The position numbers were made by a program, and so were the translations under genes. 64,000 bases of DNA from Spirometra erinaceieuropaei (Eukaryota > Platyhelminthes > Cestoda > Diphyllobothriidea > Diphyllobothriidae), in the NCBI GenBank assembly GCA_902702965.1, contig CACRXP010000007.1, forward strand, positions 2,693,171 to 2,757,170, given 5' to 3'. The stretch's first letter is position 1. Each line of letters opens with the position of its first letter. The notes beneath the pieces were generated by a model, which did not search any database, was not told the DNA's origin, and saw nothing but the letters and a program-made list of their open reading frames with translations. Below, piece after piece: positions 47,195-57,431 of the stretch.

Positions 47195-47460
47195 CCTCGC
47201 GTAGGTCTCAAAGCAGCCAGCACTATATGCAGAAAAGGAGTCTTGGCAGCGACAGGGGAAGCTGGGACGACCATTTCTGGCCTATTAGTTATCTTCAGTT
47301 GGTCGTGGCTCACTTGTAGGGCATTTTGCTTGCCTCCTATTAATAAAAGAATCTGACTTCAAGTCTCAAGCTATGCAGAACTGGGATTGGGTATGACTGG
47401 CTGAGGACAGCTAATAAGTCCGAAACCGCCACCCCAGTCTCCTTTGCTTTTGCCAGTACG
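47195..47460 (+). repeat. SINE-A fragments, rearranged
   Basis: It contains GCTGGGACGACCATTTCTGG on one strand and GGGATTGGGTATGACTGGCT, ACAGCTAATAAG on the other. These are body pieces in opposite orientations. Confidence 0.45.
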
Positions 47461-47554
47461 CCTTACTCTGCATATGTGACCACGTAACAGGTTGAGCATG
47501 TCCCGCAACCTGATCAGTGACTGCTGCTTCAACCATAGTATTCCTGACAACAAC

Positions 47555-47700
47555 CGACAGGACAACGGACTACGGTTCAATGGTAGAGCGCTGAACTTGA
47601 AGCCCCTCGGCGACCAAAGAATCCGAGTTCAAAACCCCCGGCCATCCAGACCTGAGGTTAAATATAACCAACTGACGACGGCGATTTTGCCGGAGAAGCT
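47555..47700 (+). repeat. tRNA-derived SINE fragment
   Basis: The head reads CGGTTCAATGGTAGAGCGC (A-box-like) and CCGAGTTCAAAACCCC (decayed B box). A body remnant, AACTGACGACGGCG, follows. A related head occurs at 63755-63830. Confidence 0.45.
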
Positions 47701-47759
47701 GAGAATCGGATTCAAGATTGTTCTGTCAGGAGCAGGACACTCTGCAAATAGTTAAACAT

Positions 47760-49145
47760 TGTCCGGACCACTGGTGACTAAGCGCAATTCATACCCCCAG
47801 TGCAGGGTCCTCTAAGCCCAATTCCCGGTGTGTTCTAAGGTAGACCGTAGTTTCTGTCCACACCTCGTCATTTCGGACTGAATCGACGGGTTTAACTGTT
47901 ACAGACAATGGCGATACTAAAATCATCCAACCAGGGAACGTTTGCTCGGAGTGGAACTGAACCATCGATCTCCGAATTTGATTCTGCTTGCCTACAGGGG
48001 GCCGCCTCTGCCGGCAGCGGGGATACTCGGTACTCCGTCTATCATGACTCTTGTGACCAACCTGTTTCCGTCATTAGGCTGGCTCTGATGCCTGCCATCT
48101 TATGAAACAGAACTTGTTTGTGGGGGGCGGAGGCACGGCTTGTGCCTTCATAGATTACAAATTCATGCCTATACCCCGATCACCCAGAGATTTAGGAAAG
48201 TTTTGTTTGCATGTGAAAGAACGCAAGAGGACAGGGTTTTCGTAGATAGCACAAAATGTTGTCGAACTCTCACCTAAAATGCCCAGTTCAGTTAGCCATG
48301 TAGCTGGAAGCTTAAACACTTGGGTGACTTGCCAGCCGACTGTCCGCCAAATCGACAGCATTATAAGTCACGTGCGTGTGACTTTGGCCTGACTGTCACG
48401 ACTCGTGGCCACGATTAGCTGACTGACGATGATTAAAACGCTGGAAATTGTCATTTCTTTCTTCGATGTCTTTGTGTATGACAATTACTGTGCTACATTC
48501 TTCTTTATACGCAGCTTTTTCTAATAATTCTATTAGCTGAACACTTTCTAAACGAACCCTTACTAACTTTGCTTAAGTCAGTGTATATAAACCGTTGCGC
48601 GGTGTACTCCTAGGCTGGTACAAGTTTCGGTCACACTAGCTAGCTCATCTTCACATCTTTGCCTTCTGTCAGACGTCGGTGACATCAAGTATCTCTCTAG
48701 TGGGGCAGATGACCTCGGCTCATTTTGATTCGCTGTTAGTGCGCTATGAGCACATCGATCACTGTGACTCCTTAAATGTTCCCTACTGACCACTTATTGC
48801 CATGGAAACGCTCGAGAGGATGCCAGCAGAAGCAGAGGGCTGTAAATGAAAGGTCGTAATCCATATGTACTCAAGCAAGTACAGTGAACGCCATCCCGAA
48901 ATGACATCTAAAGTGTTTTTTTCTTTTGAACTGTCCTCATGAACTTGGGCCCACCTAACTCCCCCCAGCCCCCCCCGTGATACAGCCCTGAGGACTCCCA
49001 TAGGAAAAATCACCTTTTGGAAGATGTCATTATAGTATATCTATGCATAAAGCTGCGTTATATAAATATAAAAAATTCGACTCAAGGGACATCAACTGTG
49101 GATAACTAACACAGTACGGAGTACAGGACGGGTGAGGGGACCAGT
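47760..49145. other. Region without recognised genes
   Basis: Part of this is presumably the 3' UTR of the DMRT gene (right side). No coding signal was found. Confidence 0.35.
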
Positions 49146-52100
49146 TCAGCCGAAAGACTGCCTAAATTTTGCCTGTTGTTGATGGTGATGGTGCACAGAC
49201 GGCAAGAAGAGAAGTTGTGACAATTCGGTGTCCGCCGCCGCTGCCGACGGAAAGAGCGGCTGCACCTGCAGCGCCGCCTCTTCCTCCAGCCTGGTCGGAG
49301 GCAGCTGCGACCAGAGATGTGCCATCGGCTGACGATGCAGGAACGCGCCCGGCGGGGGCGGAAGGCTGAGAAACAGGGCGGAAAGAAGTTGCGAGGTTTG
49401 GGGCCACGAGTGGGCCTCCCAGGGGTAGGCTGCCCAGCACTGCGCTGATTTCACCTCCTCACCGCCGCTCAGTCGTACGGCGGCAGCGGCAGTCTGTCTG
49501 GCGGTCTCCTCGACGCTGGGACACTCGGTCTCCTTACTGCACTCAAAGGGTGAGATACTGCCAGTGGTGGAGAGCAGGGAATCGGTGGTCGCTGTCCTCG
49601 AGGAGTCCTGTGTCAACAGCTGGAGTGCACTTTCCAGTCCGCGTGTCCTGGCGAATGTGATGCCAGTCGTGTCCCGCCATATGGACTGCAGTGTTGGTGA
49701 ATCGTCTACCAGGGGAAGGGGCAAGAGTAGGGAGGAAATAGACAGTTCAGCCGTTGCCAGCGACGACCTTTATCTCTTGTCCTACATGGAGTGAACGTAG
49801 CACCGGTGACTTGCGCGTAAGTCAGTTTATACTGGATCAGACTTTCAAAGCGCCTATCTCACTCTCTCCTCCGTTCACCCACTCGGATCCAGCGAGAAGT
49901 CAACACAAAGACGACCGGAGGCACATAGGTACGGGCGTGGGGACCAACAAAGCTAAACAACCCGTCTACACGTGCCACACACGCGACCTGGCGATCGGGT
50001 ACGTTGGCAATAGTGGAGTGACGCACACCAGTCGCGGTACGGAACTCACTCGTCCCGGTGTGCCCTGGGGCTCTCTATTAAGTCACGCCCAGAAATATCT
50101 TTTCCAGCGTTCCAGTCTCTGTCGGTGACACTGGCCGGTGGCAAAGATAAGGCTGCAACGGCTAGAGCCGTCGATCTCCAAGACTCCTGCTCTTTCAGAG
50201 AAAGGTAACAGAAGAATTAGAGACATTGACTTAAAAGCTGAAGCTCAACTCCAACTAGATGGCGTAGGAGGGAAGATGTATGGAAGCAGTGAGCTGGGTA
50301 GAGACGTACTTAGCCGAGCAATCGAAGTCCCCCTAGGTTGTTTGGTGACGCTATGATCGGAATTCAGGTCACTACTATATATTACCACTAATATAAGTGA
50401 ACAAGAAAAATGACTGAGCATCGGAACATTAAACAAAGTGTTCCGGTGCTCGATCATTCTTCTTTACTTATATATACACCTAGAACTCGAGCATTCGCCT
50501 TCATCTATCACCATAAATGCTGCTAATAAGATCATTACTACTAATGTTGATGATAGTACAAAATGCGGATCTTATTACTTATCATAGTAGTAATACTGAC
50601 AACTTCGTTTAATGATTTTGCATCTGGAATAAACTGAATCACATGTCGCTGTAGACTACGTGACCATTAAATATCCAGTAAAAAGCCTCAAATACAGAAC
50701 AAGGGCTAACAAATCCCGGAGATGCGGGGAGGAGGGAGGTAAATGAATTCAGGGATTTGCTATGTAGCAGACACAAATACACGAAACGTTAACCGAAAAT
50801 CCAAAATGCCTTTTTGTTTGGGAAGGGAGGTTGCAAGACTGATTGCTGTGTAGCGCAATTCCAAGATATTTCAGTCGCGTCGAGATGTCGACGTTTGAAG
50901 GGGCATCTTTTCGACTGCCTGCAAAACGACTACTTAATAAGTATTATATTTTCCATTGATTTTAGATGGCCTTATAAATCCAAGTATATTTTATGGAAAA
51001 CATGAGCAAAATATTTATTTATTGTCCTCATTTGGTGGCGAATAAAGTCTTCTTCAGATTTTCTATTCGAAGAAAGAGCATACTTAGGTCGTAAAAATTT
51101 GTAAATAGGTGATCTTTAGTGTCGTGAAATGTTCATCCAAACGAGATCGCCACAGATACTGCAAGACTGTAAGAGTCACATATAACATCTTCTTAATATT
51201 ACTTAGGAATATTTTATTCTCCATACAAGGCAAGCATGCAGCTTGTATCTGGTAAACAACAAAAGCGAATGAAACGGCAGATCAGATTCAAGATTATCTG
51301 GGAACAGAAAAACTCTCCTAAGACCAACAGATATCCTTTCTTTGACTATGCAGTTTGAAGAAATTGTCCCCTGCTACCAAATAAGTGCAAGAAAATATAC
51401 TTGTTGCATGCCTTCCATGAAGTGTTTTCGAGCTTGTAAGAGCATCAAAAATTAATGGAAGAGGTCCACACCAATTAAGTAGTATTCTTGTCAATTTTTG
51501 TTTATGCAGGCGACCGGGAAGAAGCTCACGCAAAAGTCGGCACCCTTGCGTAACTGAAATATTACGAGATTTTGCAGCATTTTAACCAGTATTGCAACCC
51601 TACTTAGGCACTTCTTCTAATCGAGAACGCACTTCAGAATTTCAGTTAACCTTTTCTGAGATGCCTGTACGATAAATTCCCTATAAGAAAATCATTTTTG
51701 TCTATTTGTCATACAGTTCCTTTAATATCACCGGTTTAAAGGTCTTCCGAGTGCTCCCACAGTCGGGTCGAGCCTTGCTACCGACACAGAATTTGCAAGT
51801 GTCGCCAGGTTGTAAACTCCTACTTACGCTCCCTGAATCACTTGATCAACCTACTCCGGTTTGGCCGGTTAAAAGTCTGACATATATTAAGACCTTGAGT
51901 GCTACAGCCTCATACCTCGTTTGATGGGGCTAGATGCTTTGGCGGGTTCTCGAGGCAGAAGATCTGCAAGGCCGGCTTTTTCCGGCGGGAAGCGGTCCGA
52001 AAAGCGGCATTTAGTTGAGGTATGCGGCTCCTCGTAGCCGACGACACCGCTGGAGGACGGAACGAGGTTTGCCGGTTGCGTTGGCGAGGCCATGGCGAGG

Positions 52101-52393
52101 GCGTCCTCCACAGCCTGTCTGCGTTTGAGGGCTACCTGAGCAGCCATCACGCGCTGACGTTCCACCACCAGGAGGCACTGCTCACAGGTGCAATCACGAT
52201 AGGCACAGTACCGTTTATGTCCCTTGATCCACGCGATCCTCCCGTGGTTGCGACACCGAGCACACTTGGGTTTGCGTAGCCCCACTGGCGGACTGGCTTT
52301 TTGGGACTGGTATTCGACAGAGGAAACCTCAGTGACTGAATTACTCCTGACGAGATGAGCCGTACCGTCGAGCATGGGCTGCTGTTGTGGCAT
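49146..52393 (-). CDS. DMRT family transcription factor (DM domain), 2 exons
   Basis: Exon 1 is 52393-51916 and exon 2 is 49705-49146 (1038 nt, 345 residues, TGA at 49148-49146). The donor CGAG|GTATGA leaves phase 1. The acceptor follows a long pyrimidine tract (CTTGCCCCTTCCCCTGGTAG), and the split codon G|AC is in frame. Residues 41-95 form the DM domain, a sequence-specific minor-groove zinc module of doublesex/mab-3 proteins in the nucleus. Ligands C44, C47, H50, H59, C63, C68, C70 and C73 are all present. The recognition helix is [20 protein letters not shown]. The tail is Ser/Thr/Pro/Ala-rich with HHHHQQQ near the end; no DMA domain is visible. An in-frame TAA six bases upstream supports the start ATG. 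Exon 1 is certain. Exon 2 rests on splice phase and composition. The paralogue cannot be named from sequence alone. Confidence 0.85.
49790..49900 (-). repeat. Dispersed repeat C, partial copy
   Basis: The reverse complement reads TTACGCGCAAGTCACCGGTG, matching the 3' half of repeat C. Confidence 0.45.
50395..50469. repeat. Imperfect hairpin, miRNA-precursor-like shape
   Basis: The left arm (AAGTGAACAAGAAAAATGAC, TGAGCATCGGAACAT) pairs with the right arm (GTGTTCCGGTGCTCGATCAT, TCTTCTTTACTT) across a loop of about 10 nt, with few mismatches. Confidence 0.55.
50768..51672. mobile_element. Foldback element M11 (diverged, subfamily B-like) in DMRT intron
   Basis: The left end reads CAGACACAAATACACGAAAC, GTTAACCGAAAATCC. 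The right end reads GAATTTCAGTTAACC, TTTTCTGAGATGCCTGTACG. The internal landmarks GACTACTTAATAAGT and CCTTATAAATCCAAGTATAT match the other copies. It is the most decayed member. Confidence 0.65.
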
Positions 52394-52462
52394 TTCTTAG
52401 TGTGAGGCGGGATTGCCGCATGCGGCAGGCATTTATTTGCGACTAGTGAAACGGTCAGCGTT

Positions 52463-52545
52463 CTGATTGGCTAACGCGACCAGGTCATTGGGCTTGTCAG
52501 TCAACCAGGCCAAAACGGACATGTCGGAGGCAAACTTTTCATTGG
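52463..52545 (-). promoter_or_regulatory. Three CCAAT boxes upstream of the DMRT start
   Basis: ATTGG on the plus strand (CCAAT for this gene) occurs at 52466-52470, 52487-52491 and 52541-52545. That is 73-150 nt upstream of the ATG, in the usual window for NF-Y sites. Two of the three are in the longer context GATTGGCTAA/CATTGGCTAA. No firm TATA box was identified. Confidence 0.5.
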
Positions 52546-53029
52546 CTAAACGCGCATAAGCCGCAGAAACGCACGGCGAGAAGCCTCCGGTCTAATTTAG
52601 TATACAGGCAACTCCATTTGGCATAGTTCGTCAACCTGGCCAACGACGGACATTCCGTTTGTTGCTGATAATGGGTCCGAAGAGCTAGTTTTTATGCATA
52701 TCGCATAATTCGCAGATAGGAGATATCTACACAAGGCTCATGTACATTGCGCAACTGTATGTATGGCGGTCGCCTATCGCAAGTATGTAAAGTTGAGTCA
52801 GACGTAATAAATAGTTCCATTTGAGTGCTCGGGTAGCGGGCAGAGCAAAATTACGACGTTGATTAAAATAAGCATGACAGTAAATCTGGAGTTTAATGCC
52901 AGATCCGCGACTCCACCAAACCAGCTCTGGATCGCATCGCACTAATATGGCGGCCTCCCCCCTATGGAATTTTCCTGACCGGACGAGCATATGCAACCAC
53001 GAGAATTAAGTATGGGCTTCGACACTGGG

Positions 53030-53338
53030 CGCTCCTCTAAGATATTGCAGAACTCATTGATATTTTGGCAGATTTTGAATAATTCATATTGACCCAACTG
53101 TGAAAAACTCGGCGCCTCGGTGGGATTCGAACCCACGCAGTACGGGGAAGGCTTTAGCGCAGCCAACGCTCTAACCACCTGAGCTATGAGGCCCCGCCGG
53201 ACGACGCGAGTTTAATCACATTTGGGTCAAGTTACCCACCCAACCTACTGCAACGTCTGGAATCCACCAAATCTGATACAGTAAGTTGACTGCCCAGGCA
53301 GGATTTCCTAAGTAATTCACCTAGAATCCACCAGATGA
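53030..53338 (-). repeat. tRNA-containing repeat unit, copy a (inverted)
   Basis: The unit is a 5' flank of about 135 bp (53205-53338), a tRNA-like core (53113-53193) and a 3' flank (53030-53110, with CACAGTTGGGTCAATATGAA). All three parts are inverted relative to copy c. Confidence 0.8.
53113..53193 (-). tRNA. tRNA-like sequence (Ser-GCT-like), probably repeat-borne
   Basis: The D arm is GCTC/GAGC with AGGTGGTTA loop, and the T arm is GTGGG/CCCAC with a TTCGAAT loop. The acceptor stem is CCTC/GAGG. The anticodon arm is short (GGCT/AGCC) with loop GCGCTAA. That gives anticodon GCT but C instead of U at position 33. A 13-nt stretch, TTCCCCGTACTGC, stands where serine tRNAs have the variable arm. 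It is likely a tRNA-derived repeat core rather than a working gene. Confidence 0.4.
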
Positions 53339-53355
53339 ATACCATCGTCCGGCGG

Positions 53356-53437
53356 GGCCTCGTAGCTCAGGTGGTTAGAGCGTGGGCTGCGCTAAAGCCT
53401 TCCCCTTACTGCGTGGGTTCGAATCCCACCGAGGCGC
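53356..53437 (+). tRNA. tRNA-like sequence (Ser-GCT-like), copy b
   Basis: It is nearly identical to copy c, differing by one base in the anticodon stem region (GTGGGCTGCG against GTTGGCTGCG). The acceptor GCCTCG pairs with CGAGGC. The A box (TAGCTCAGGTGGTTAGAGC) and B box (GGGTTCGAATCCCA) are intact. The 5' flank of the unit is truncated about 15 bp upstream. Confidence 0.42.
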
Positions 53438-53512
53438 CGAGTTTTTCACAGTTGGGTCAATATGAATTATTCAAAATCTGCCAAAATACCTATGAATTAC
53501 GCGAGCCTGGTA

Positions 53513-53770
53513 GTCATCTGGTGGATTCTAGGTGAATTACTTAGGAAATCCTGCCTGGGCAGTCAACTTACTGTATCAGATTTGGTGGATTCCAGACGTT
53601 GCAGTAGGTTGGGTGGGTAACTTGACCCAAATGTGATTAAACTCACGTCGTCCGGCGGGACCTCGTAGCTCAGGTGGTTAGAGCGTTGGCTGCGCTAAAG
53701 CCTTCCCCGTACTGCGTGGGTTCGAATCCCACCGAGGCGCCGAGTTTTTCACAGTTGGGTCAATATGAGA
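53513..53770 (+). repeat. tRNA-containing repeat unit, copy c
   Basis: The 5' flank 53513-53650 is the exact-looking inverse of 53205-53338 (GGTGGATTCTAGGTGAATTA, CTTACTGTATCAGATTTGGT). It is followed by the tRNA-like core and the CACAGTTGGGTCAATATGA 3' flank. Confidence 0.8.
53659..53740 (+). tRNA. tRNA-like sequence (Ser-GCT-like), copy c
   Basis: It has the same structure as copies a and b. The acceptor reads GACCTCG against CGAGGCG, which leaves a mismatch. Intact internal promoter boxes are kept. Confidence 0.4.
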
Positions 53771-55199
53771 TATTGCAGAACAGCCAGAGAAGTGTTGCTC
53801 TCGAATGATGCAACAGATAACATATCCATAAGGACACGTTTATTTGACTAAAAGTTCAGTAATGGTTGCCCAAATCGACAATTTTTTCATGAGGAAGTAG
53901 GAAGGGATGACCCTTAGAGCGAACGCAGTTTTATAACACGTAATTAGAATGGTTAAAAGATGGCCGTGAAAATTCTTATAGCGAATTGTATTCATGTTGA
54001 AGTAGTTGTCACTACAAGCCAATTAATTGAGGACAAACCAGTGAGCGGCGCTCAAAAATCGATTCATTCTCAAGATCGGCGATTTTCAACAATTTTCACC
54101 TTGAGGAATATCCAGAGGAGCTCTGGTGATGCAGTTTGAGGGAGATTCGGATTCGCTTTTGCGTGAAATGGTTTCACGTGTAAAGAAGTCGACGACGCTC
54201 GGAGCGATCGAAAACCGCATGAATGACGGCTTTATAGCTCGTTAAAAGTACTGTAAGAAGAAGGAGATGGGAGGGAGGAGGATGTGACTATTTCCGACGA
54301 AAGAATCAATAATACGTGCGACATCTGTAAGAAGCAGTAACGTGCTCAACACCAAGCAAGATTCGGCTTCCAAAAACAGGCGTTCACGGATTCTGTAACG
54401 AATGTCGGCGTTAATGAAATACCACAATGGACGATAAATGCGTTAGGCCGAGGATCGTGTCGCCTAGATAAATCAGTGACGGAAGGTGGCCTATGATAAA
54501 AAAGCGCTTAATATGGATACTCCAGACAGTTTGGGTTGGCATGATCTGCAACGCCTACAGCAGATGCTCAAGTGAAAGTGGAGGTACGGTGGTTTGGGTG
54601 ACAGTTTCGCGCAATAAATTGAAATTGACGTTTTTACGGAAAAAGCAGAATGTTCAGTCGTATATTCAGACGCTGTCCGCACTGACCAGGGGACGGAGCG
54701 GAGAGTAGGAAGTAACTCGCTTAGAAATGGAAAAAAGTGTCCCTTCCCCTCACAGTAGAGATGGTCTTAAACTGATTACCAGGGGTATCTGTTTCCATGA
54801 CCTAACTGTAGCCCTAACTCCCGTAACCCTACCCTCTCTGGAATTTAACGGAATGCCCTCCGTAGTACCGGGGGTACTCACACCCATGCTTCCCGGCAAG
54901 TTATTTGAGGCAGTAGCCTGGCAATTTCTGAGCCCTGCTCACAGCCCAATTGAGATTCCATGGAAACGGTTGCCCAGGCGTGTTTGTTGCGACAATCGAA
55001 GGATAAACCGGAGGAGATCATTCAGCATGCTGGGGGGGGGGATTGATTAACAGCACGAATGAGTGTCGTGTTAGATTTCTGTAGCCAGCTGCAGGTCATA
55101 TATCCGTGTACATCCAGATAGCATGTGCCCTTATAATCGTGGACACCCATTTTAACCACTATTACAAACCATTATATCAGTAACATAAAAAAACCAGAT
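53771..55199. other. Region without recognised genes
   Basis: Short frames only. 54800-54840 has a short CCCTAAC-like scrap. Confidence 0.35.
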
Positions 55200-55650
55200 C
55201 TATCCACGCATATTTGGCCAAAACAGCGTCCTTATAATTTTGGGACAGACTGTGTATGCTAAATTAACGAAAAACTCCTGCGCGAGTTCGCAAGCAAATG
55301 ATTCCGGTGCTCGATCAATCCTCTCCCTAACAAAATCAAAAGTGTCACAGTTAGTTGCTGGCATAAGTAAAAGAGCGAGTTCAAGGAAACATTTGAGATG
55401 AAAGAGACTCGATTTCTTCATGCGACATTTCGGATTCTCCGTCGAAATCATCATCAAAGACAGCAAAATTTAATTACAAAGGGCGCAAATGGTGCAGTGT
55501 TTAAAGAAGCCCAATGCCTGTTAAAATCCACATCTCCAGCATCAATCGTAAATTATTTGCCATCCGATGCGTCAGACGAAAAAGATGCTTGTTCCAGAGC
55601 TCAAACCCCCATCCTTTCAGCAAGAACTGGTATCAAACTTTAAAACTTCC
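55200..55650. other. Unassigned open frames on both strands
   Basis: The minus frame 55466-55200 reads CDTFDFVRERIDRAPESFA and has protein-like composition. The plus frame 55398-55643 overlaps it. The sequence TTCCGGTGCTCGATCA is shared with the hairpin at 50440, so this may be a repeat. No family is recognised. Confidence 0.25.
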
Positions 55651-56019
55651 TCTCTTTCATAATTAATGTCTTACAGTCAGATGTGTAGGCGGGGGTCGAA
55701 AATAGGGCGCATTGCCATATTTTTATAACACTTGGAAGATAAGAAATTAGATCGTTCAATTTAAAAAAAAGTTGCATTTAAGGAACTTGACCTTCATCGC
55801 AAGTTGACTAATTAAACTACCTCTAGACTTAAACCACGCATGAACTTCATGGGTAAGCGAGTACACAGAAGGAGTAGAAAACATTGCTCAACACTCCTTG
55901 CTTATATAATTTTAGACGAAAATTCAAAAAGACTTTTTTACGTACTTTTATACGGATCGAGCACCTTCCGTAGCCTGATCGGTGAGCACCCATCTGCCAT
56001 AATTGATATAACCGATCAC

Positions 56020-56310
56020 AACCGACAGTACAGCGGGTCTGTGGCTCCGTGGTAGAATGGCAAACTCCATGACCAAAGACCCGGGGGGTCGAAACTCAAG
56101 TGATTCACACTTGGGGTCGGATATGTCTGACTAATGACGGCTAATAAGCCAGAAATGGTTATTCTGGTCTACCTTGTCTTTGTCGGCACCATTTCATCTA
56201 CTTCTACTACCACTGGCCGCTGTATGACTGCCTACGAGAGTACTAGTATGAGCCCCAAGGCACAACAGAACGAGCATGTTCCGTAACCTGATCGGCAAAC
56301 TGATCCCATA
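56020..56310 (+). repeat. SINE-A copy with tRNA-like head
   Basis: The head is CAGCGGGTCTGTGGCTCCGT, GGTAGAATGGC. The body is GTGATTCACACTTGGGGTCG, AATGACGGCTAATAAGCCAG, ACCTTGTCTTTGTCGGC and CCCCAAGGCACAACAGAACG. It is closely similar to 59085-59320. Confidence 0.65.
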
Positions 56311-56717
56311 GGTCATCATTCAGACTGCGAAGGAAATCAATACTTCACCGAGAGACGTGTATTAACTGACTCGTTGAAATTGAGGCCCAGGATGAATTTT
56401 CAAGTTAACAACTGCACCTTTACCCATTCTAGCAGTCTCGATACATTTTGAAGGGTGCTCAGGTGGGTTTTAAGCTTCCTGGTGTCTTCTCTCATCGGGG
56501 ATTGGCAGAGCTGCACGATAATTCATCACCAGATAACTGTGATCGTCTGTAAAATTTATTCGTAATTCATTGGTGGACCATTTTACAGATGCAAACGTTG
56601 GCGCATTGAGAGGCATTTCTGACAAAAAACAAAGGTGACTGGCATGACCATTTATGCTTTAGATGTCTTTTTGGATCAAATGAATCATACAAATTTGCCA
56701 TAAACAAGTGAGCCGAT

Positions 56718-56945
56718 AGTCATCTGGCGGACTGCTAGCTAGCTGCTTAGGAAATCCTACTTAGGCAGTCACCTTACTGTATCAAAATTGATGGATTCCA
56801 AATGCCGTAGTAGGTTGGATGGATACCTAAAACCAGATGCGATCAAACACACTGCTCTCAGTCAGGATTTCTGGGTGCAGATGGTTAGAACTTTGGCCTT
56901 AACCTTGCTGCCTTGGGTTTGGATCCCACCGGAATTGCCTAATTG
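56718..56945 (+). repeat. Degraded tRNA-containing repeat unit
   Basis: It keeps the 5' flank (AGTCATCTGGCGGACTGCTA, TTAGGAAATCCTACTTAGGC, CTTACTGTATCA) and a decayed tRNA-like core (GTGCAGATGGTTAGAAC, GGGTTTGGATCCCACCGG) in the same order as copy c at 53513. Confidence 0.7.
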
Positions 56946-57149
56946 AGTCGACTGAATCATATGCCCCGTCGGTGGCATATTTCAAGCAAGTATGAGGGCG
57001 ATCTTCGGTGGAAGATCAGACACAATAACCAACCGGAGAGCACTTCCAACTCGCTCGAGAACGGCAAATACGGCGGAAATGGCCATTCTAATCTCCCAAC
57101 TTCTTACCTGCCACCACACGAAAGCATGGGCGCTTTAAAGCAGAAATCG

Positions 57150-57431
57150 GTCAGATGTGGTTATGTAGCCCCGCCTGAAGTAAACAAACAACAACCGCCT
57201 GTTTTACTGGACCGCTGATAATAGGGGTTTTTACAGGTGATGTCAGGGAACGCACCAATAACGACGTCTGGAAATGCGCGGTTGTGTTTTGAGTGGTTGA
57301 GAAATAGTTGCCCTAACCCCTAACTTTAACCCCTAATCCCAACCCCCACCCCCTAACCCTGACCCCCAACCCTAACCCCAACCCCAACAGCATTGTGCCT
57401 ATCAGGTGGGGCTACACAATCACATCTTGCC
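57150..57431. mobile_element. T-element T5, short form
   Basis: The ends are AGATGTGGTTATGTAGCCCC and TCAGGTGGGGCTACACAATC followed by ACATCT. The flanks CAGAAATCG (57141-57149) and TAGAAAACC (57432-57440) may be a decayed 9 bp duplication. 57311-57390 is a CCCTAACCCC-type array. Confidence 0.75.

Larger units (their letters stand above)
49706..51915 (-). other. DMRT intron (2210 nt)
   Basis: GT at 51915-51914, AG at 49707-49706. It carries the foldback element M11, a partial repeat C and a 70-nt hairpin. Confidence 0.7.

Noticed and set aside
49169..49369. Plus-strand 66-codon frame rich in Ala and Pro
   Set aside because: It is antisense to the DMRT exon 2 model, which has matching splice phase and polypyrimidine tract.
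53030..53770. CRISPR-like array
   Set aside because: The repeats are tRNA-like units in mixed orientation with homologous flanks, not short direct repeats with unique spacers, and the genome is eukaryotic.
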